A DNA stretch of 64,000 nucleotides from Clostridium sp. Lineage in GTDB: Bacteria > Bacillota > Clostridia > Lachnospirales > Lachnospiraceae. Location of the stretch: NCBI GenBank assembly GCA_023664385.1, contig JAMPFU010000002.1:62001-126000 (forward strand), given 5' to 3'. The notes under the pieces were generated by a model. That model did no database searches and was not told where the DNA came from. It was given only the letters and a program-made list of their open reading frames with translations. Below are positions 32,479-40,837 of this stretch, piece by piece; position 1 is the first letter of the stretch, and each line of letters opens with the position of its first letter. Position numbers and translations under genes: made by a program.

Positions 32479-33553
32479 TCACATTTCCCTCCATTAAAAT
32501 TTCTTTAAATTGTTTTGCCGTCAGGTGTACTTCCGTTGGATATTGATTTGGTGCAGACCAATACCCATTCTTATCAAGCCAATCCATATTGACATTATTT
32601 CCTGCACCAAAATAACCGTAATATAACATTTCAACCACAGATACATTTATGTAATTATCATATTGCTTTTTCAACTCAGCTTCATCAAATACAGATTTAT
32701 TTCCAATATGATGTTTTAATTCATCAAAGCTCATCAAATATTTATAATTTACTTTCGCTTGAACAACATTTGTTACAATACAGTATGATGTAATACAAGA
32801 ACGATACCTTTTTCCAGAACCTTTTGTATAACGCCGATAAACGAATACAGGCTCGCCAATTTTATGATTTAATTTTGCTGCCTTTCCTACATATATTTTG
32901 CTAAGACCATTACTAACACTTTTACTAATATCAGATTGTAATGATGTTGCATTTGAAAGCTCCGAGTATGCAAACATCGTATCATGGTAGTAATCATCAA
33001 TAATAATATATCCTGCGTAGTCAAATCCATCTTTTATAAACGGGAAAGCCTTGTATGGATTACTGAAATCAATTGCATTACGGTTCTTTACAAAAACAAT
33101 TTCCCCATTTAAATTAATTCCTCGATTTTGAAATCCAAACTTCTCAAGCAGAGAAATCAACGTAGTATGTTTATCGAAAACCGTCAAATAAATTTCCGTG
33201 CATTTCAATTGCATCCACTTCCACAATAATAGTCCAATTGCACCTTCTCCAATACGTTGCCTTCGATATCTCTCAGAAATACGAAATGTACTAATTTTCA
33301 ATCTTTCCATTTTGGGCAAACTAGCATCCCGTAATTTAATTACTTCATTTTCAGGTTTTAATACAATAAACGCTCCTACACCTATGTCATCTTCAAAAAC
33401 AAGTGCAGTTGCATCATCCTGTGTTTTTCTTTTGAACCAATCAATAAATCCTGTACTATTTTCTGTACCAGGATAATCCTCTTTAAGTGAGTCAAAAAAC
33501 TCATCATCAATATTAATATCTGAAAATTTCTTTAACAAAAATTTTCCCGCCAT
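32453..33553 (-). CDS. GNAT acetyltransferase fused to a PUA/EVE-like C-terminal domain
   Basis: A 366-residue protein. Residues 1-155 form a GNAT N-acetyltransferase domain with the acetyl-CoA loop RRQRIGEGAIG and the strand pair TEIYLTVFDKH, LEKFGFQNRG. Residues 160-366 resemble a PUA-like fold, with KAAKLNHKIGEPVFVYRRY and YCIVTNVVQAK. It is coupled to the ASCH gene. GNAT/ASCH pairs recall toxin-antitoxin or RNA-modification modules; which residue or molecule is acetylated is unknown. AT-rich composition and flanking terminators suggest acquisition. Confidence 0.7.
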   Translation of the reverse strand: MAGKFLLKKFSDINIDDEFFDSLKEDYPGTENSTGFIDWFKRKTQDDATALVFEDDIGVGAFIVLKPENEVIKLRDASLPKMERLKISTFRISERYRRQRIGEGAIGLLLWKWMQLKCTEIYLTVFDKHTTLISLLEKFGFQNRGINLNGEIVFVKNRNAIDFSNPYKAFPFIKDGFDYAGYIIIDDYYHDTMFAYSELSNATSLQSDISKSVSNGLSKIYVGKAAKLNHKIGEPVFVYRRYTKGSGKRYRSCITSYCIVTNVVQAKVNYKYLMSFDELKHHIGNKSVFDEAELKKQYDNYINVSVVEMLYYGYFGAGNNVNMDWLDKNGYWSAPNQYPTEVHLTAKQFKEILMEGNVNVSNVIVN

Positions 33554-33884
33554 ATCAGCATTTCCCCCTGCTCTTTAATCAAATTGACACTCCAATAAAA
33601 ACCTTAATATCAATGGCTTTGACGTACACAAATCACATTTCGAATATATGTTCTGTTTATATAATACCATATTTACCACAATATTCCAATATCTAATTTG
33701 AAAAAAATTTATTATAAATTTTTTATACTTTATTAATTAAACTATCCTGAACAAGAGATTTAAGACCCTTATACCATGTCAATTCATTTATACTTGATAG
33801 ATGAAATATGTATATATACTTTATTAGAAAATATAGTTCAAGTAAATCAATACACGTCGCAAAGCCACATAACATATGTAACCT
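33554..33884. other. AT-rich intergenic region without a recognised gene
   Basis: About 330 bases, very AT-rich, with no open frame that has a ribosome site. The minus-strand promoter of the GNAT/ASCH module should lie here, but no convincing -35/-10 pair was picked out. A remnant of insertion is possible. Confidence 0.4.
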
Positions 33885-33939
33885 AAAAAGGGGGCTGTCG
33901 CATATGTGCCTTAAATCCTTACTGCGACAGGCCCTTTTT
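33885..33939 (-). terminator. Terminator after sigG, GGGCTGTCGC family
   Basis: AAAAAGGGGGCTGTCGCA pairs with TGCGACAGGCCCTTTTT, with a loop holding CCTTAAATCCTTAC. It has T runs on both sides and follows the sigG stop at 33944. Stem and loop closely match the terminator at 39872-39921. Confidence 0.85.
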
Positions 33940-33943
33940 CATT

Positions 33944-34723
33944 CTATTTCAGATAATTCCGCATTGTTTTCAATGCGTTCTTCTCCAACCGGCTGACCTG
34001 CGCCTGCGATATGGAAATTTCGTCAGCCACCTCCGTTTGGGTCTTCCCCTCAAAAAACCTGAGCTTAATAATGCTGTACTCCCTGTCATCCAGCTTTTTC
34101 ATTGCTTCCTTTAAGGATATATTTTCTACCCAGTTTTCTTCCCTGTTTTTCTTGTCGCTTACCTGATCCATAAGGTAAAGCACATCCTGCCCCTCCTGAT
34201 ACACAGGCTCATTTAATGACATGGGGGTTGCGATGGCGTCCAATGCAATTACAACATGCTCCTTCGGCATATCGATCTCCTTTGCAATTTCCTCAATGGT
34301 AGGCTCCCTGTCATATTTTTTTGTAAGCATATCCTTTGCATAGATTGCCTTGTATGCAATATCCCTCAGTGACCTGGAAACCCTTATACTGTTGTTATCC
34401 CTTAAATAGCGCCTACATTCCCCTATTATCATAGGCACTGCGTACGTCGAGAATTTTACATCCAGGCTTCGGTCAAAGTTATCAATCGCTTTAATAAGCC
34501 CAATACAGCCCACCTGAAACAAATCGTCCGCACTCTCATTGTTATTGCCGACAAATCTTTGTATCACGCTTAAAACAAGCCTTAAATTTCCTCTTATGAA
34601 CTGTTCCCTAGCCTCCATGTCGCCCTCGGCTATTTTCTCAAATAAAGCTTCCTTTTCCTCATTGCTGAGTAATGGAAGCTTTGATGTATTTACCCCACAA
34701 ATAACTACCTTGTTAAGTGCCAT
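33944..34723 (-). CDS. sigG: Sporulation RNA polymerase sigma factor SigG
   Basis: Directs late forespore transcription during endospore formation. 259 residues with the SigG-specific start MALNKVVICGVNTSKLPLLS, region 2 with VGCIGLIKAIDNFD and FSTYAVPMIIGECRRYLRDN, and region 4 with the HTH TQTEVADEISISQAQVSRLE. Length and order match SigG rather than SigF. The ATG at 34723 has GGAGG 10 bases upstream, and the leader carries a hairpin next to it. The usual spoIIG neighbours (spoIIGA, sigE) are not in the window. Confidence 0.93.
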   Translation of the reverse strand: MALNKVVICGVNTSKLPLLSNEEKEALFEKIAEGDMEAREQFIRGNLRLVLSVIQRFVGNNNESADDLFQVGCIGLIKAIDNFDRSLDVKFSTYAVPMIIGECRRYLRDNNSIRVSRSLRDIAYKAIYAKDMLTKKYDREPTIEEIAKEIDMPKEHVVIALDAIATPMSLNEPVYQEGQDVLYLMDQVSDKKNREENWVENISLKEAMKKLDDREYSIIKLRFFEGKTQTEVADEISISQAQVSRLEKNALKTMRNYLK

Positions 34724-34725
34724 AT

Positions 34726-34758
34726 CAGTAATTCCTCCAACAGTAATCTTGTTACTGT
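34726..34758 (-). promoter_or_regulatory. sigG leader hairpin with two alternative pairings around the ribosome site
   Basis: On the minus strand ACAGTAA (34758-34752) can pair with TTACTGT (34746-34740), forming a 7-bp hairpin one base before the GGAGG (34738-34734). The same CAGTAA can instead pair with an identical TTACTG at 34731-34726, which would enclose GGAGG in the loop. The pairing chosen could set sigG translation. In B. subtilis a leader hairpin is known to lower sigG translation. Confidence 0.5.
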
Positions 34759-34882
34759 AAAGGATTTACATTTGAGGTATTTTCTATTCAGTTTTTAAGG
34801 TGACATTTTTTACCTTATGTCAGCATAAATATATCAGAGGTTCATTTTCGTAAAATTTTCTCAACTTAATTCCTGCCCGCTC

Positions 34883-34980
34883 CACATTCATGGTTTGCAA
34901 TCCATTTTGTTTATCCGCAAAAGCTGATACAAGCCTCCTTTAGTGTCACATTCATGGTTTACATTCCATTCTGTTTATCC
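34883..34980. repeat. Two direct repeats of 34 bp between pncB and sigG
   Basis: CACATTCATGGTTTGCAATC (34883-34902, continuing TCCATTTTGTTTATCC in overlap to 34916) recurs at 34947-34980 with three base differences. The period is 64 bp. The sense is unknown; it could be a regulatory pair for sigG or a decayed duplication. Confidence 0.6.
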
Positions 34981-35000
34981 CTGCATCATGGCTCTCAACT

Positions 35001-36443
35001 CTAATACTCTCTCGCCAGCATGCTCTCCTTAACCTCATAAAGCTTCTCTGACAAATCAACATAATGGATATGAGGATTTTCGTATCTCTGCTCCTCCTCC
35101 CAGACCAGCTTGTCAAGCTGATATGAAACGTAATCCTTAATCTCCTTTAATGCAGGCTTGTCATAAACAAGCTTCCCATTCTCAAAGATGGAAACCTGAA
35201 GCTCCTTAACGTCAACATTTTCAAACTTCATTTTCTTCCATGGCTTTATCGGGTCAACATATGGATAAGGCTTTGAAACATCAACCTCCTCATCATAAAG
35301 CGTAAGCAAATCTGCAAGTCCGTAGCCTGTCTCCCTGCTGAAAATTCTCCACAGCTTTTTTCTTCCCGGGTTTGTTATCTTTTCTACATTTTCGGATATT
35401 TTTATTTTCGGTACGAATTCACCCGTATCATTTTTTACTGCGGCAAGCTTATAAACGCCGCCAAAAACAGGGTCGGACTTTGATGTAATCATTCGCTCTC
35501 CAACACCGTAGGAATCAATTTTTGCCCCCTGCTTTTGCAGTGACTTAATCAAATATTCATCTATGCTGTTCGAAACAACAATTTTGCAGTCAGACATTCC
35601 TTCTGCATCAAGTACCTTTCTAAGCTTTTTTGAAAAATATGCAAGGTCGCCGCTGTCTATTCTTACACCCTTCAGCCTTTTACCCATAGGGATAAGCACA
35701 TCCTTTGCAACCTTTATGGCATTTACAACTCCGCTTTTTAAAATATCATACGTATCGATAAGAAGCGTACAATTGTCAGGATAAACCTCGGCATATGCCT
35801 TAAATGCCTCATACTCGCTATCAAAAAACTGAATCCAGCTATGTGCCATTGTGCCGATTGCAGGTATGCCGTAAAGCTCGTCGGCAATAACGGTTGCCGT
35901 TGCGTCTGCGCCTCCAATATAAGCCGCCCTTGCCCCAAGAATTGCCGCATCACTGCCATGCGCCCTCCTTGCTCCAAATTCCATAACGATCTGACCTGCA
36001 TCCTTTGCCGCCCTGCAAATCCTTGAAGCCTTTGTTGCAATTAACGACTGGAAATTCACAGTCAAAAGAAGCATCGTCTCTATAAGCTGAGCCTCAATCA
36101 CAGGAGCAGTTACCGTTACAATAGGCGTATTTGGGTAACAGATTGTTCCCTCAGGCACAGCATCAATGCTTCCCGTAAATTTAAAATCTGCAAGATACGC
36201 AAGGAACTCCTCGGAAAATTCACCCTTGCCCTTCAGATATGCGATATCCTCATCAGAAAAATGCATATTTTCAATATATTCTATAAGCTGTTCCAGTCCT
36301 GCTGCAACCACAAATCCGCCGTTATCAGGATTTCGCCTGTAAAACATATCAAAGCAGGCAATTTTATCCTTGAACCCATTTACAAAATATCCATTTGCCA
36401 TTGTCAGCTCATAATAATCCATAAGCATTGTTAAATTTCTCAT
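35001..36443 (-). CDS. pncB: Nicotinate phosphoribosyltransferase
   Basis: Converts nicotinate and PRPP to nicotinate mononucleotide for NAD synthesis. 480 residues, starting MRNLTMLMDYYELTMANGYF, with FDMFYRRNPDNGGFVVAAGL, the phosphate-binding FGARRAHG, GTMAHSWIQFF with the active-site His, and GVRIDSGDL. The ATG at 36443 overlaps the stop of the HAD gene (ATGA), with GGAGG about 10 bases upstream; a second in-frame ATG 3 codons earlier would sit on the ribosome site. Salvage function agrees with pncC at 22713. Confidence 0.95.
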   Translation of the reverse strand: MRNLTMLMDYYELTMANGYFVNGFKDKIACFDMFYRRNPDNGGFVVAAGLEQLIEYIENMHFSDEDIAYLKGKGEFSEEFLAYLADFKFTGSIDAVPEGTICYPNTPIVTVTAPVIEAQLIETMLLLTVNFQSLIATKASRICRAAKDAGQIVMEFGARRAHGSDAAILGARAAYIGGADATATVIADELYGIPAIGTMAHSWIQFFDSEYEAFKAYAEVYPDNCTLLIDTYDILKSGVVNAIKVAKDVLIPMGKRLKGVRIDSGDLAYFSKKLRKVLDAEGMSDCKIVVSNSIDEYLIKSLQKQGAKIDSYGVGERMITSKSDPVFGGVYKLAAVKNDTGEFVPKIKISENVEKITNPGRKKLWRIFSRETGYGLADLLTLYDEEVDVSKPYPYVDPIKPWKKMKFENVDVKELQVSIFENGKLVYDKPALKEIKDYVSYQLDKLVWEEEQRYENPHIHYVDLSEKLYEVKESMLAREY

Positions 36444-37093
36444 ACTCCACATACCTCCGTAAATACATCCTCAGGTGTTGCTGCAAATACGCACGCCCCC
36501 TGCTCTCTTAAAAAATCCTCATCCCGAAAGCCCCACAAAACCGTTATACAGTCAAGTCCTGCATTTTTTGCAGTGGCAAGGTCAACCTCAGAATCTCCCA
36601 CATATACAACCTCCCGCTTTTCTACACCAAGCTTTTTAATCGCATAGTCGCAAGAATCTGGTGCCGGCTTTCTCTTACATCCGGGCATATCACCCACAGC
36701 AAGATCAGCATACTCCTTAAAAAATTTATCGAAAAGCATATCCACAGCACTGCCTACCTTATTTGAAACAATTGCCATTTTTATGCCTTTTTCCTTAAGC
36801 TTTGCCATAACCTCCAGCACGCCCTCATAGGGCTTTGTCTTGTCCTGATTGTGCTTGTCGTAATGCTCCTTAAATAATCCAAATGCCCTTTCAAATGCGT
36901 CCTCTGATATATCCTTGGGCGAACAAAGCTCCATCAGCCGTCTTATACCATTTCCCAAAAAAAGCCTTACCTCCGCCCGCCTGCGTCTTTGCCATCCCAT
37001 ACCGTCCATGGCAAAATTCACACTGTCAGTCAGGTCGTCAAGGGTGTCTAAAAGTGTTCCGTCCAAATCAAATAAAACCGCCTTATATTTCAC
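36440..37093 (-). CDS. HAD-family phosphatase, phosphoglycolate phosphatase-like
   Basis: A 217-residue cytosolic hydrolase. HAD motif I DLDGTLLDTLDD, motif II IVSNK (Ser-Asn), motif III Lys near KRKPAPDS and motif IV GDSEVDLATAKNAG are all present, with a helical C1 cap typical of Gph. It starts at GTG 37093, supported by GGAGG. It overlaps pncB by 4 bases (ATGA), so the two are co-translated. The real substrate may be another small phosphate ester. Confidence 0.85.
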   Translation of the reverse strand: MKYKAVLFDLDGTLLDTLDDLTDSVNFAMDGMGWQRRRRAEVRLFLGNGIRRLMELCSPKDISEDAFERAFGLFKEHYDKHNQDKTKPYEGVLEVMAKLKEKGIKMAIVSNKVGSAVDMLFDKFFKEYADLAVGDMPGCKRKPAPDSCDYAIKKLGVEKREVVYVGDSEVDLATAKNAGLDCITVLWGFRDEDFLREQGACVFAATPEDVFTEVCGV

Positions 37094-37142
37094 TTTTATT
37101 CCTCCGTAAAATTATTTCTTAACATTATTCAAAAAATTTTCA

Positions 37143-37171
37143 TTGTAAAATTATTCAAAAACATTTATACT
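37143..37171 (+). promoter_or_regulatory. Promoter of the response regulator gene
   Basis: -35 TTGTAA (37143-37148), 17-bp spacer, -10 TATACT (37166-37171), 38 bases before the start codon at 37210. The ribosome site is AAAGGAG. Confidence 0.65.
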
Positions 37172-37209
37172 ATAATTAATATTATAAGCTATTTAAAGGA
37201 GATATACAA

Positions 37210-37824
37210 ATGAATTCAGAAAATGTTATGGTAATCGACGATGATATATCTCTTTTACATACACTTGAGAACACTCTGACAAATGCCGGCTACACAGCCA
37301 ATCTTGCAAATTCAGGAAAAGAAGCACTTTCAAAAATAGAAAACGGATTCATTCCCGACATTATATTGCTTGCTCTTGCTATGCCGGATATGAATGGATT
37401 TGAAACCTTCAGCGCAATCCGTTCCATTACAAACACGCCTATTATTTTTGTCACTGCAATTAAAAACAACGAAACGGAGCTTGCCTGTCTTGAGCTCGGT
37501 GCAGTTGACTACATAACAAAACCATTTATAAATGATATACTTTTGGCAAGAATACGAATCCACTTAGACAATCATGTACAAACACAAGAAAAAAAGGCAA
37601 AGGTTGCAGCCACCTACGATACGGACAAACTCAAAAGCATGGATGCCCTTCTCACAGATACGGAGTTCAATGTGGGCAAGCTCATTGCAATGGGCTACTC
37701 CAATCAGGAAATTGCCGACCAGCTTAATTTTTCTTACAGCTATGTCAAAAAAATTGCATACCGCATATTTGATAAATTGAACATAAATAAACGTACTGAT
37801 GTAAGAGAATATTTTATGAAATAG
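37210..37824 (+). CDS. Response regulator with LuxR-type HTH, phosphoacceptor Asp missing
   Basis: A 204-residue NarL/LuxR-type regulator. The receiver domain has VIDDD (acidic pocket), VTA (Thr) and ITKPF (Lys), but the phosphoacceptor position reads IILLALAMPDMNG with Ala55 where Asp is expected (codon GCT, one base from GAT). It is therefore likely a pseudo-receiver that works without phosphorylation. The C-terminal HTH has TDTEFNVGKLIAMGYSNQEI and YSYVKKIAYRIFDKLNI. No histidine kinase is adjacent. Binding partner and targets unknown. Confidence 0.85.
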   Translation: MNSENVMVIDDDISLLHTLENTLTNAGYTANLANSGKEALSKIENGFIPDIILLALAMPDMNGFETFSAIRSITNTPIIFVTAIKNNETELACLELGAVDYITKPFINDILLARIRIHLDNHVQTQEKKAKVAATYDTDKLKSMDALLTDTEFNVGKLIAMGYSNQEIADQLNFSYSYVKKIAYRIFDKLNINKRTDVREYFMK

Positions 37825-37887
37825 CTGTACAACAGAACAAAACATGACTATAACGGTTGTTAAAAAATACAAGCAGAAGCACATATA

Positions 37888-37938
37888 CCAATGGGACTGC
37901 CGCACTAAAAATATTTCTAGTGCAGCAGTCCCATTTTT
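37888..37938. terminator. Bidirectional terminator between the response regulator and typA
   Basis: AATGGGACTGCCGCACTA (37890-37907) pairs with TAGTGCAGCAGTCCCATT (37918-37935) with one mismatch; A and T runs lie on both sides. It serves both converging genes. The stem core CTGCCGC relates it to the GGGCTGTCGC family. Confidence 0.85.
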
Positions 37939-37945
37939 ATTTTTC

Positions 37946-39781
37946 CTAACTCTGCATTGCCCGTTTCGCCCTCATTCGCTGGGTAGGGTCAAGTATCTTC
38001 TTTCTAATTCTGATTGACTTCGGCGTAATTTCCAAAAGCTCATCTGTATCTATAAAGTCAAGTGCCTGCTCAAGGCTTAAAATCTTCGGCGGCGTAAGCT
38101 TTAAGGCATCGTCAGAGCCTGACGCTCTCGTATTTGTAAGCTGCTTTTTCTTGCAGACATTTACCTCTATATCCTCCGTCTTTCCACACTGTCCTACTAC
38201 CATGCCTCCGTACACCTGCTCACCTGGACCTATAAAAAGAGTGCCTCTTTCCTGCGCATTGAAAAGTCCGTAGGTGATAGACTCCCCTGACTCAAATGCA
38301 ATCAGCGAGCCTTGACTTCTGTAATTCATATCACCCTTATACAAATCATATCCGTCAAAAATCGTATTAATAATACCATTTCCCTTTGTTGCCGTCATAA
38401 AATCACCACGGAAGCCAATAAGTCCTCTTGATGGGATTGAAAATTCAAGCCTTGTGGTTCCATTTCCGGTAGGCGCCATTCCCGTAAGCTCACCCTTCCG
38501 GTTATTGAGCATATTGATTACCGTACCCGAAAATTCATCAGGCACGTCTATCACTGCTATCTCAAAAGGCTCAAGCCGCTTACCCTGCTCATTTTCCTTG
38601 TATATAACCTCCGCCTTGCTTACGGCAAACTCATAGCCCTCACGTCTCATATTTTCAATCAGGACTGATAAATGAAGCTCTCCACGTCCCGAAACCTTAA
38701 AGCATTCCGTTGTATCTGTCTCCTCTACCCGAAGGGAAACGTCCGTATTAAGCTCCCGAAACAGCCTGTCCCTGATATGTCTTGAGGTTACAAATTTTCC
38801 TTCCTTTCCTGCAAGCGGCGAGTCATTTACCATAAAATGCATTGCAATGGTAGGCTCTGATATTTTTTGGAACGGAATAGGCTCAGGGTTTTCAGGTGAG
38901 CATATGGTATCTCCTATGTGCAAATCGGCAATTCCAGATATTGCGACAATGGAGCCTACGCCTGCCTCATTTACCTCAACCTTATTGAGTCCCTCAAACT
39001 CATAGAGCTTTCCAATTTTTACCTTAACCTTTTTATCAGGCTCATGGGCATTTACAATAACAGCCTCCTGATTTAGTTTCAGTCCGCCGTTATCAACCTT
39101 TCCCACGCCGATACGTCCCACATATTCATTGTAATCGATTGTGCTTATGAGTACCTGCGTACCTGTCTCAGGGTCGCCTGTCGGTGCAGGAATATAATTT
39201 ACGATTGTATCAAAAAGAGGCTTCATGTCCGTTCCCGGCTCGTCCGCTGAAAGTGACGCCACGCCTGACTTTGCGGAAGCATATACAAACGGACAGTCAA
39301 GCTGCTTTTCATTTGCATCAAGCTCAATCAAAAGCTCAAGCACCTCGTCCACAACCTCGTCAGGTCTTGCCTCCGGACGGTCAATCTTGTTGATGCAGAC
39401 GATTACATTTAAGTCAAGCTCAAGTGCCTTTTTCAGAACAAATTTCGTCTGCGGCATTGCTCCCTCAAATGCATCTACAACGAGAATAACTCCGTTTACC
39501 ATTTTAAGCACACGCTCAACCTCGCCGCCAAAATCAGCATGACCCGGAGTATCTATAATATTTATCTTTATATCGCCATAGGTAACAGCCGTGTTCTTTG
39601 ACAGAATCGTGATTCCTCTTTCCCGCTCTATATCATTAGAGTCCATAACACGTTCCGCAACCTCCTGATTTTCACGGAAAACGCCGCTTTGCTTTAAAAG
39701 CTCATCAACAAGTGTTGTCTTGCCGTGGTCGACATGGGCAATAATTGCCACGTTTCTCACGTTGTCTCTAGTTATTGTCAT
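37946..39781 (-). CDS. typA: Translational GTPase TypA/BipA
   Basis: Ribosome-associated GTPase of the EF-G family that helps 50S assembly and stress adaptation. 611 residues, normal length. G motifs: AHVDHGKTTL (G1), RERGITILS (G2), DTPGHADFGGE (G3), NKIDRP (G4). The beta-barrel and the TypA C-terminal domain (YGGMVVGQCGKTEDIEVNVCKKKQLTN) are intact. The ATG at 39781 follows AGAGG. Confidence 0.96.
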   Translation of the reverse strand: MTITRDNVRNVAIIAHVDHGKTTLVDELLKQSGVFRENQEVAERVMDSNDIERERGITILSKNTAVTYGDIKINIIDTPGHADFGGEVERVLKMVNGVILVVDAFEGAMPQTKFVLKKALELDLNVIVCINKIDRPEARPDEVVDEVLELLIELDANEKQLDCPFVYASAKSGVASLSADEPGTDMKPLFDTIVNYIPAPTGDPETGTQVLISTIDYNEYVGRIGVGKVDNGGLKLNQEAVIVNAHEPDKKVKVKIGKLYEFEGLNKVEVNEAGVGSIVAISGIADLHIGDTICSPENPEPIPFQKISEPTIAMHFMVNDSPLAGKEGKFVTSRHIRDRLFRELNTDVSLRVEETDTTECFKVSGRGELHLSVLIENMRREGYEFAVSKAEVIYKENEQGKRLEPFEIAVIDVPDEFSGTVINMLNNRKGELTGMAPTGNGTTRLEFSIPSRGLIGFRGDFMTATKGNGIINTIFDGYDLYKGDMNYRSQGSLIAFESGESITYGLFNAQERGTLFIGPGEQVYGGMVVGQCGKTEDIEVNVCKKKQLTNTRASGSDDALKLTPPKILSLEQALDFIDTDELLEITPKSIRIRKKILDPTQRMRAKRAMQS

Positions 39782-39871
39782 AACAGTGTACCTCTTTTTA
39801 TGTTAAAATATATTCGCCAATTTAGCCTAGAGCATTATATCACTTGAAACAACGCATTTCAACATAAATAT

Positions 39872-39921
39872 TAAATTAGGGCTGTCGCCTTAAATCCTTA
39901 CCGCGACAGCCCCCTAATTTA
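39872..39921 (-). terminator. Terminator after the AIM24 pair, GGGCTGTCGC family
   Basis: TAAATTAGGGCTGTCGC (39872-39888) pairs with GCGACAGCCCCCTAATTTA (39903-39921); the loop is CTTAAATCCTTACC. It lies directly after the AIM24 stop at 39935. The same stem and loop are found at 33885-33939. Confidence 0.85.
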
Positions 39922-39934
39922 ATGTATCATATTT

Positions 39935-40828
39935 TTAACTGAATTTGTCCAAAAAGCTTGATATTTTATCAGCCCTGTCCATAGCCTTGTTTCCTGCATT
40001 TGCCGCCGCTGAGCCGGTGCGTCCCGTAGATGCATTTTCAGTCGAGTCTGACCTTCCTGCCCCTGCGATCATTGTAGTGACGGGCGCCATCCAAATTTTA
40101 CCTGTGCCTCTATATACGTTTACAAGTCCCTCGCCTGATACTGCTGAACCGAGCAGGCTCTTTCCTGATTTTTCAACGGTAAATTCAAGGCTTCCCGACC
40201 ATGCGATTGCCATGTTTCCATCAATCTTCATTACATCATTTTCAAGATTAATTTCGATAAGCTCCTCCATTGGAACAATGCTCTCAAGCGCCGCAACGCC
40301 CTGTCCATTCAGGGAAAGGTTAAATAAGCCCTCCCCTCCAAACACTGCGGAGGATACATTACTTCTTGCAACAACCTTTTGCTGCACTGTGTTGTCACAT
40401 GCAAGAAAAAGTCCGTCGTCAAGGACAACCGAGTCGCCCCAGCTTGCAATGTCTGTAAGAAGGATGTGTCTGTATGTAGGCTCAAGCATAACCTGTCCGT
40501 AGCCCTCATAGATAGGCTTGACAGCCGACTCTCCCGTAACTGCGCCGCTTACCATCTTACCAAGAAAATTGCCTACGCCCTTAACGCCTGTGGACATCTG
40601 TACATTTCCACTTATCCACTGCATGGCTCCTGCCTGTACAGTATAGCCGTTTCCGTTTAGGTTAAGGAGAACCTGTCTTTTATTGACATTCATTTTTGCG
40701 CTGTAATATTCTACCTTTGCATTATGCGGCGATACGCTCATATCCCTTGCATACTCCAAAACCTGCATGCCGCCGAGCTCGCTTTTTATAACTATATTCT
40801 GATTGTTTGCATAACTCTGATATACCAT
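39935..40828 (-). CDS. AIM24-family protein, copy 2
   Basis: A 297-residue member of the AIM24 (DUF124) double beta-helix family, seen in YSAKMNVNKRQVLLNLNGNG, WISGNVQM and MKIDGNMAIAWSGSLEF. The role of bacterial AIM24 proteins is not settled. It is about 70 percent similar to the 40838-41596 protein and 9 bases downstream of it; it carries an extra Ser/Ala/Gly-rich tail of about 45 residues. GGAGG site before the ATG at 40828. Confidence 0.85.
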   Translation of the reverse strand: MVYQSYANNQNIVIKSELGGMQVLEYARDMSVSPHNAKVEYYSAKMNVNKRQVLLNLNGNGYTVQAGAMQWISGNVQMSTGVKGVGNFLGKMVSGAVTGESAVKPIYEGYGQVMLEPTYRHILLTDIASWGDSVVLDDGLFLACDNTVQQKVVARSNVSSAVFGGEGLFNLSLNGQGVAALESIVPMEELIEINLENDVMKIDGNMAIAWSGSLEFTVEKSGKSLLGSAVSGEGLVNVYRGTGKIWMAPVTTMIAGAGRSDSTENASTGRTGSAAANAGNKAMDRADKISSFLDKFS

Positions 40829-40837
40829 TTTAACCTC

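Noticed and set aside
34797..34822. Interleaved pairing AAGGT/ACCTT and TGACAT/ATGTCA that could form a pseudoknot upstream of sigG
   Set aside because: Arms are short and the interval is AT-rich; it is easily expected by chance and lies too far from the ribosome site.
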